Assembly: GCA_030562195.1 (NCBI GenBank)
Contig: CM060201.1
Span: 22,332,454 to 22,396,453 of the forward strand
Length of the DNA stretch: 64,000 nucleotides
Direction: 5' to 3'
From: Nipponacmea schrenckii
Lineage: Eukaryota > Mollusca > Gastropoda > Lottiidae
Made by a program: the position numbers and the translations under genes. The notes under the pieces are model-generated. The model made no database searches, had not been told where the DNA came from, and saw only the letters and a program-made list of their open reading frames with translations. This document shows, in pieces, positions 57,954-64,000 of this stretch (the first letter of the stretch is position 1; every line of letters begins with the position of its first letter).

Positions 57954-58698
57954 CTCTTCACTGTCTTCAGCCCCTTCTGCCACTTCTGCGTCCTGCCTTC
58001 TTTGACTCTGGCTTGGAGTTGGGGCCTGAGTCTGAGACTCTTTGCCTAAAAGTTTGAGTTCTGGTTCAGTGCTTCAAAAGGCTAATCAGCTAATCAAAGG
58101 TTTTGAAGCTGTGTCACCTTCATTATCAGCCATTGGCTTAACCTTCAATCAAAAAAAATCAGGTTTTAATCAAATATTCAACAAATCTTTTACGAATTCA
58201 ATTTCACTTTATAAACTTTTTCATCTTTATTATTGAATTATTTCGTAGTCTCAGACGCCCAGACTATTCTTAAAGAACCTGCTTGAAGTAGACAAATATG
58301 CACTGGATGATAGAAGCTAATCTAATGTTTTTTCCAAGAAATGGAAGCCATATTGACCTAAGGCGTTTTTATCAGCTGATTCGATTTGACATATTATGTA
58401 CCTTTGTGAGCAAGTAAGCTTTGGCTAATCAGAGCATATTTCAAAAAGTCAACCTTATCATTTTAATCATCCCAAGAGGCGGTTTTGCATTGTAGTCCAA
58501 TGCTAATCTTATCAAAATCGCATAAACTGGCAAATCGAAATTGGACATACCAAATGAGTCGACAAAACCGCTTCTAGTTATGCCGATACAACCATCGCCA
58601 ATGTTCGTTAGTTTCCGTAGCTCGACAGAAGAAAAAAGAAAATGGCGATGATGTTTTTGTGTATTTCTTTCCGAAGAAAATATTGTTCTGGTTAACAT
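57954..58698 (-). CDS. Possible two-exon coding segment upstream of the adaptor
   Basis: Exon a, 58,698-58,551, opens with ATG (MLTRTIFSSERNTQKHHRHF) and ends at a strong donor 'gtatgt' in phase 1. Exon b, 58,045-57,954, begins after 'cttttag' in the matching phase and reads KESQTQAPTPSQSQRRQDAE then VAEGAEDSEE before donor 'gtaaat'. Together 80 codons stay open across a canonical intron. I do not recognise the protein. The next exon is unknown: joining to adaptor exon 1 would be out of frame, joining to exon 2 (56,225) would be in frame and would replace the first half of the death domain. Part of exon a is repeat-derived (shared with 22.6-23.0 kb), which lowers confidence. Confidence 0.3.
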
Positions 58699-58699
58699 T

Positions 58700-59090
58700 C
58701 GCTGGAGCTTTTCATTTCTGAATTTAGGTAAATAGTTTTTTCATGCTGCGACTTAGACGTCTGCTTTATGAATGTTACCTAATTTTGTGAGGACTCGATC
58801 GACGTGGCGACATGATGAATTAGGTTGTTCGACTGACACAATTAGATCTAGCCTACACTCGAGTGCAGTAGTCTATATTTCATGTCATTCCGGTTTCTCA
58901 AATTAACTGTCCCTTAAAAATTTCTTTCTCAAAGATTCGAACAATACTAAGTCCGGTTATTGAGTTAGACAAGTCGTATACAAATGGTAAATAAGTCAAA
59001 TCTGTTGTCTAGAGCTCTAATCCAAAATACAAATAATTTGAAAAAGCCTTATAAATAAGCCAACCCTGCCCTATCCTAATCAGTCTACAG
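58700..59090. other. Candidate promoter / non-coding start of the DD gene
   Basis: A plus-strand donor-like 'ttag|gtaaatag' at about 58,728 could end a non-coding first exon that joins the acceptor at 61,480. The evidence is only the paired splice-like sites. Nothing else is seen here. Confidence 0.25.
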
Positions 59091-60245
59091 ACTAGGCATA
59101 GTACAGTCTAAACAACAATCTTAAGTTCAAGTCAGACGTGACTGGTTAATACTGTAAAATCAACAGTCTAGAACTCTAATCAGTCATGACTGGTAAATAG
59201 AATTAAATCAAGTCTAGAGCTCAAGTCAGACATGACTGGTAAATAGAATTAAATCAACTGTCTAGTCAGTCATGACTGGTAAATACAATCAAATCTACAG
59301 TCTAGAGCTCTAGTTAGACATGACTGGTAAATGCAATTAAATCAACAGTCTAGAGCTCTAATCAGACATGATAGGTAAATACATTTAAATGAACAGTCTA
59401 GGGCTATAGTCAGACATGGATGGTAAATACAGTTTTATCAACTAGTCTGAAACTACGGTCAGACATGACTGGTAAATACAATTAAATCAACAATTTAAAG
59501 TTCTAAACAGGTGTGACTGGTAAATATAGCCTAATCAACAATCTATAGCTCTAGTTAGACATGACTGGTAAATATTGTCAATTCAACAATCTAGAGCTCT
59601 AGTCAGACATGACTGGTAAATATTGTCAGATCAACAATCTAGAGCTATAGTCAGACCTGACATGTAAAAACAATCAAATCTAAAGTCTAGTGCTCACACG
59701 AATAATCGATTAATAGTATTCGAAGCCGTTTACGTGAATATTCGAATCGGATTTTACTATTTGATTATTCGCCCATAAACAAGATTAAATAATAATACAT
59801 TCCGACGTTTTGAAAACTCCCCTTTGAATAACATTGTCTTTATAACGGCAGTCAAACTAATATGCCGGCTAATGCAAGAGTGTTGTTTAGAAATATTTAA
59901 CTTCAAATAAATCACCCCAAACTGCTACTGATGTTTAAAAATTGAACATAAATTTGCACACAATAGTTCTTGATTACTACTGTTGGTTATCCTAGTTCTA
60001 AGATTACAAATTACTAGTTTTAATATAACGGTAAACGGTAGGATTTCTCATTGAAAAAAAATTCAGCTATTTTTTGGGGGGTTCACTGATAGTCAGATAT
60101 GACTGGTAAATATTGTCAAATCTAAAGTCTAGAGCTATAGTCAGACATGACTGGTAAATACAGTCAAATCTAAAGTCTAGACATGACAGGTAAATACAAT
60201 CAAATCTAAAGTCTAGAGCTCTAGTCAGACATTTAAATTTAGAGC
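59090..60245. repeat. About 48-bp tandem array split by a 390-bp insert
   Basis: Units of 'gtctagagctctagtcagac' and 'atgactggtaaatacaatta' run from about 59,090 to 59,690 and again from about 60,090 to 60,240. The insert between (59,692-60,088) starts 'cacacgaataatcgattaat' and shares nothing with the units. About eighteen units in all. Confidence 0.88.
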
Positions 60246-60650
60246 TCTCTGACTATCATAAAGAATTAGATGAAAAAATTCCTAGTAGTAGCACCATTTA
60301 TATATCAATGTTGTAAAAAGTTTTGATTTGAAAAAGAATTTGCAAGTCATTCTTTCGTGTAGTGAGCTTGTTTGATAATAGACCATGTTAAAAGGGATAC
60401 TAGTTTTTATACAATTAGATTATATCAGCTGGTAAAATAGATATACTGTTACCAGTACTCTTTTTTTTTATGTTAACCTCATTTAGATCTAGGATATATT
60501 GCTATAAAGATCTGCCCTTTTGACTTATTGCGAGATTCCGAGTGTAAATGTCAATGCATCTATTCTGTTTGTTTATTATTAAGATACTCTCAGTATTGTT
60601 ATTTCTGTTGTATCTCAAGGCTTAGACAAATATCACACTTTTATTCTTAA

Positions 60651-60937
60651 AGGGAAAATAGGTCTTAAAATATACCTGCTGCCATAAATAACATAAAAAA
60701 AATAAATTAATATCCAAAAAACTAAGTAAATATCCATAAAGATGCATTTGATTATTGAAAAAACGCTTTATAAATTGATTAAGCTTTTTTCAAAAATTAC
60801 TTAGTTTTGCGAGTTTTCTAGATTTTAAGGGATTCTGTTACTTTATGACACCAGGTAAGTTCACTGATGAATATATACACATATTGAACATTGTTGAGAA
60901 TTAAAATTTTATTTTCATGCTAAGACCTATTATCCCT
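60651..60937. mobile_element. TTAA-flanked MITE, 287 bp
   Basis: Left end 'agggaaaataggtctta' after TTAA (60,647-60,650); right end 'taagacctattatccct' before TTAA (60,938-60,941). Inside are 'acctgctgccataaataaca' (also at about 10,507-10,530) and 'gacaccaggtaagttcactg' (related to the 13.2 kb array). No coding capacity. Confidence 0.87.
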
Positions 60938-61214
60938 TTAAGGTTGAATATATTATTATATTTCAAACCAGGTACGGTTTACTGATTTCTTCAGAATAAG
61001 GTTGTTTATTTTGCTATTCAGTCTATATCCGTGTTTAAACATGTTATTGTTACTGTGCCTTTTAAACATTTTCTAACATAGGAATGCTCTTGGTCTATTT
61101 CTCTTAAAATGTACAATAAAAATTTTAGAATTACAAAATTGGTAGGCCTATTTGTTTCTTAGAATTTTATTAAAACTATAAATGAATCTATTTGTAAATG
61201 ATTTATCAAATGAA

Positions 61215-61400
61215 AGAAAATTAAATGAATGGAGTTTAACATTCTACCTTTCTCCACGGGATATTGAAACAGGTAACCCTGTGCAGCGTGTAGTAAGGTA
61301 TATTTGGTCAGGACAGTCGAATTGGCCTATTCTGTTTTGATTTCCAATTGTTTAGGGCTCTTAAATTGCACATCCTGTACCACACAGGATCTTATGTTTG
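61215..61400 (-). mobile_element. SINE 3' fragment, degenerate
   Basis: Plus strand shows 'aatgaatggagtttaacatt', 'ccctgtgcagcgtgtagtaa', 'ggtcaggacagtcg' and 'cctgtaccacacagga', matching the SINE tail and body at about 15-20 per cent divergence by eye. Confidence 0.68.
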
Positions 61401-61709
61401 TTGTTGTATATAAAATTTAAACTAAAAAATATAAAAAAAAATTTTCATAAATATGAAATTTTCTCTGCTTTTTTTTTCAGGACGTACCAGTCCAGATAGC
61501 TTTGGAATGAGAAGTAATTGAAATTCAGAATCCAAGAACTGACAATATATTATATAGAAATAAATCAGTGTGGTATACAGGAAAGGACAAATTTCTGATG
61601 GACGGATTTTGGAGTAAAAAATAATGAAGAATTAAGAAAAACACACCCAGAAATCCAACAGAAAATATGAAATAACATAACGGAATTATTCTGCGACTAA
61701 AAATCCAAA

Positions 61710-61859
61710 ATGTCGGAAGAAGTGGATATTTCGTTTAGATTTGTAGGAACAGGTGTTATAACTAAATTAGCCAATAAGTTGGATCGTGAAAATCATGTGA
61801 CTGGCAATGATTGGAGATTATTGGCTGAAAAATTGGGATATTCCCTAGATGAAATCCAG
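61710..61859 (+). CDS. Death-domain protein, first coding exon only
   Basis: An acceptor (tttttttcag, ending 61,480) opens an exon with a 5' leader of 229 bases containing stops, then ATG at 61,710. The frame reads MSEEVDISFRFVGTGVITKL, ANKLDRENHVTGNDWRLLAE, KLGYSLDEIQ. The string NDWRLLAEKLGYSLDEI is the helix 2-3 core of a death domain, as in UNC5, ankyrin, p105, MyD88 and similar proteins. The exon ends at 61,859 (CAG before gttggt) or at 61,863 (before gtaaaa); I cannot choose. The remaining exons must lie past the satellite at 62.1-64 kb, outside the window. The family member cannot be named from 50 residues. Confidence 0.7.
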
Positions 61860-61914
61860 GTTGGTAAAAGTTTTTTTGGTTTCGTTCTTTATCGTTGTGC
61901 AATGGAAGAATAGT

Positions 61915-62095
61915 TGATAGTAGTAGAGACATATCAGGCCCTGTCTGCTACAGGCTATACATGTTTAAAAGGATTCTGCAACAGTGGAAAATGGAATGAG
62001 GGTAGACTGCTGTTCTGGTTGAATTTCCCTCATTTCACTCTGCGTTGGAGCTCCGTCGTCTGTGGATCCAATAGAAAATTAAAATTTAACTTCAT
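61915..62095 (+). mobile_element. SINE fragment, plus orientation
   Basis: 'catatcaggccctgtctgct', 'acaggctatacatgtttaaa' and 'ctgctgttctggttgaattt' match the SINE body and tail in degenerate form. It abuts the following satellite. Confidence 0.62.
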
Positions 62096-64000
62096 TCATT
62101 CACCCATTTCTCCCTCCATCCTTCATTCCTCCCTCTCATCCCTTCATTTCTCCCTCCATCCTTCATTCCTCCCTCTCATCATCCCTTCATTCATCCCTTC
62201 ATTTCTCCTTTCATCCTTTATTCCTCCCTCTCATCATCCCTTCCTCCCTCTCATCATCCCTTCATTCCTCCCTCTCATCATCCCTTCATTTTCCCTCATT
62301 TCTCTCTCATCATCCCTTCATTTATCCCTTCATTTCTCCTCCATCCTTCATTCCTCCCTCTCATCATCCCTTCGGTCCTCCCTTCATTCCTCCCTCTCAT
62401 CATCCCTACGGTCCTCCCTTCATTCCTCCCTCTCATCATCCCTCATTCATCCCTTCATTTCTCCCTCCATCCTTCGTTCCTCCCTCTCATCATCCCTTCA
62501 TTTCTCCCTCTCATCATCCCTTCTCATCATCCTTTTCTCCCTCTCATCATCCCTTCATTCCTCCCTCTCATCATCCCTTCGGTCCTCCCTTCATTTCTCC
62601 CTCCATCCTTCATTCCTCCTTCTATCATCCCTTCATTCCTCCCTTCATTCCCTCTCCCCTCATCATCCCTTCATTCCTCCTCTCATCATCCCTTCATTTT
62701 CATCCCTCCATCCTTCATTCCTCCCTCTCATCATCCCTTCATTCATCCCTTCATTTCTCCTCTTCATCCTTTTCCCTCCCTCCATCATTCCTCCTCTCAT
62801 CATCCCTTCATTTCTCCCTCCATCCTTCATTCCTCCCTCTCATCATCCCTTCATTCATCCCTTCATTTCTCCCTCCATCCTTCATTCCTCCTCTCATATC
62901 CCTTCGGTCCTCCCTTCATTTCCCTCTCATCATCCTTCATTTCCCTTCATCTCCCTTCATTTCTCTCTCTCATCATCCCTTCGGTCCTCCCTTCATTCCT
63001 CCTCTCATCTCCCTCTCGTCCCTCCCTTCATTCCTCCCTCTCATCATCCCTTCATTCCTCCCTTCATTTCTCCCTCCATCCTTGTTCCTCCCTTCATCAT
63101 CCCTTTCTCCCTCTCATCATCCTTTTCCCCTCTCATCATCCCTTCATTCCTCCCTCTCATCATCCCTTCGGTCCTCCCTTCATTCCTCCTTCTCATCATC
63201 CCTTCATTCCTCCCTCTCATCATCCCTTCATTCCTCCCTCTCATCATCCCTTCATTCCTCCTTCTCATCATCCCTTCATTCCTCCCTCTCATTTCTCCCT
63301 ACGGTCCTCCCTTCATTCCTCCCTCTCATCATCCCTTCATTCCTCCCTCTCATCATCCCTTCATTCCTCCCTCTCATCATCCCTTCGGTCCTCCCTTCAT
63401 CTCATCATCCCTACGGTCCTCCCTTCATTCCTCCTCTTCATCCTTCATTCCTCCCTCTCATCATTCTTCTCTCCTCGGTCCTCCCTTCATTCCTCCTCTC
63501 ATCATCCCTCCGGTCCTCCCTTCATTTCTCCCTCTCATCATCCCTTCGGTCCTCCCTTCATTTCTCCCTCCATCCTTCATTCCTCCCTCTCATCATCCCT
63601 TCGGTCCTCCCTTCATTCTCCCTCTCATCATCCCTTGGTCCTCCCTTCATTTCTCCCTCTCATCATCCCTTCGGTTCTTATTTTCCCTCACCTTCATTTC
63701 TCTCTCTCATCATCCCTACGGTCCTCCCTTCATTCTCCCTCCATCCTTCATTCCTCCCTCTCATCATCCCTTCGGTCCTCCCTTCATTCCTCCCTCTCAT
63801 CATCCCTTCGGTCCTCCCTTCATTCCTCCCTCTCATCATCCCTTCGGTCCTCCCTTCATTTCTCCCTCCATCCTTCATTTCTCCCTCTCATCATCCCTTC
63901 ATTTCTCCCTCCATCCTTCATTCCTCCTTCTCATCATCCCTACAGTCCTCCCTTCATTTCTCCCTCCATCCTTCATTCCTCTCTTTATTCATTCATTCAT
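62095..64000. repeat. Polypyrimidine satellite, about 1.9 kb, open at window end
   Basis: Almost pure C/T with interspersed A ('tcatcatcccttcattcctc', 'cctctcatcatcccttcggt', 'cctcccttcatttctccctc'). Modules of about 12-24 bases are shuffled rather than strictly periodic. The minus strand is purine-rich and stays open in places (RNEGMMRG repeats), which is not a gene. It lies inside the intron of the death-domain gene if that gene continues. Confidence 0.95.

Noticed and set aside
63044..63878. Arg/Gly/Glu-rich minus-strand frames
   Set aside because: Readings of the polypyrimidine satellite; lengths follow the absence of stop codons in purine-only DNA.

Overview
This is AT-rich animal nuclear DNA: coding exons split by long introns with GT-AG borders, tRNA-derived SINEs, a LINE 3' end, and a very high load of minisatellites and small inverted-repeat transposons. 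The protein set (single-exon SLC26, nucleobindin with a Q-rich tail, prothymosin-like, COMMD9, TMEM53, a death-domain/SEFIR adaptor of the CIKS/Act1 type) fits a lophotrochozoan, most likely a mollusc. That assignment is inference from family knowledge; no species marker was seen.

Layout. 1-13.8 kb: repeat-rich ground with three broken SLC26 fragments, a 51-bp array, a LINE 3' end, and a CARD-containing gene on the minus strand (9.67-11.15 kb, three phase-compatible exons). 13.8-16.4 kb: an SLC26 anion transporter whose whole coding sequence is one exon, minus strand. 16.4-23 kb: no gene; SINEs, satellites and a TTAA-flanked element carrying a tRNA-like tandem array. 23.1-34 kb: nucleobindin, minus strand, 14 exons recovered with every phase agreeing; the signal-peptide exon was not found. 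36.4-38.4 kb: prothymosin-alpha-like gene, minus strand, sharing a 353-bp divergent promoter with COMMD9 (plus strand, six exons, 196 aa). 45-50 kb: no gene; MITEs and satellites. 50.1-51.4 kb: TMEM53-like hydrolase, minus strand. 53.6-57.25 kb: death-domain plus SEFIR adaptor, minus strand, with a 16-bp insertion in a coding minisatellite that breaks the frame. 61.5-61.9 kb: first coding exon of a second death-domain gene, plus strand. 62.1-64 kb: a polypyrimidine satellite running off the window.

How the parts relate. No operons are expected. Three genes (CARD, DD-SEFIR, DD) carry death-fold domains of immune or apoptotic signalling, and the last two are divergent neighbours. The PTMA-like/COMMD9 pair is a head-to-head housekeeping pair.

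Most unusual content. (1) One SINE family appears to have seeded two different satellites: its tRNA-like head gives a 78-bp array and its tail gives a 51-bp array. (2) Several unrelated small transposons all sit between TTAA copies and begin AGG or GGG, including a nested pair inside a nucleobindin intron. (3) The adaptor gene is interrupted inside its own coding repeat. I found no clearly new defence or metabolic system; the novelty is in repeat birth and gene remodelling.
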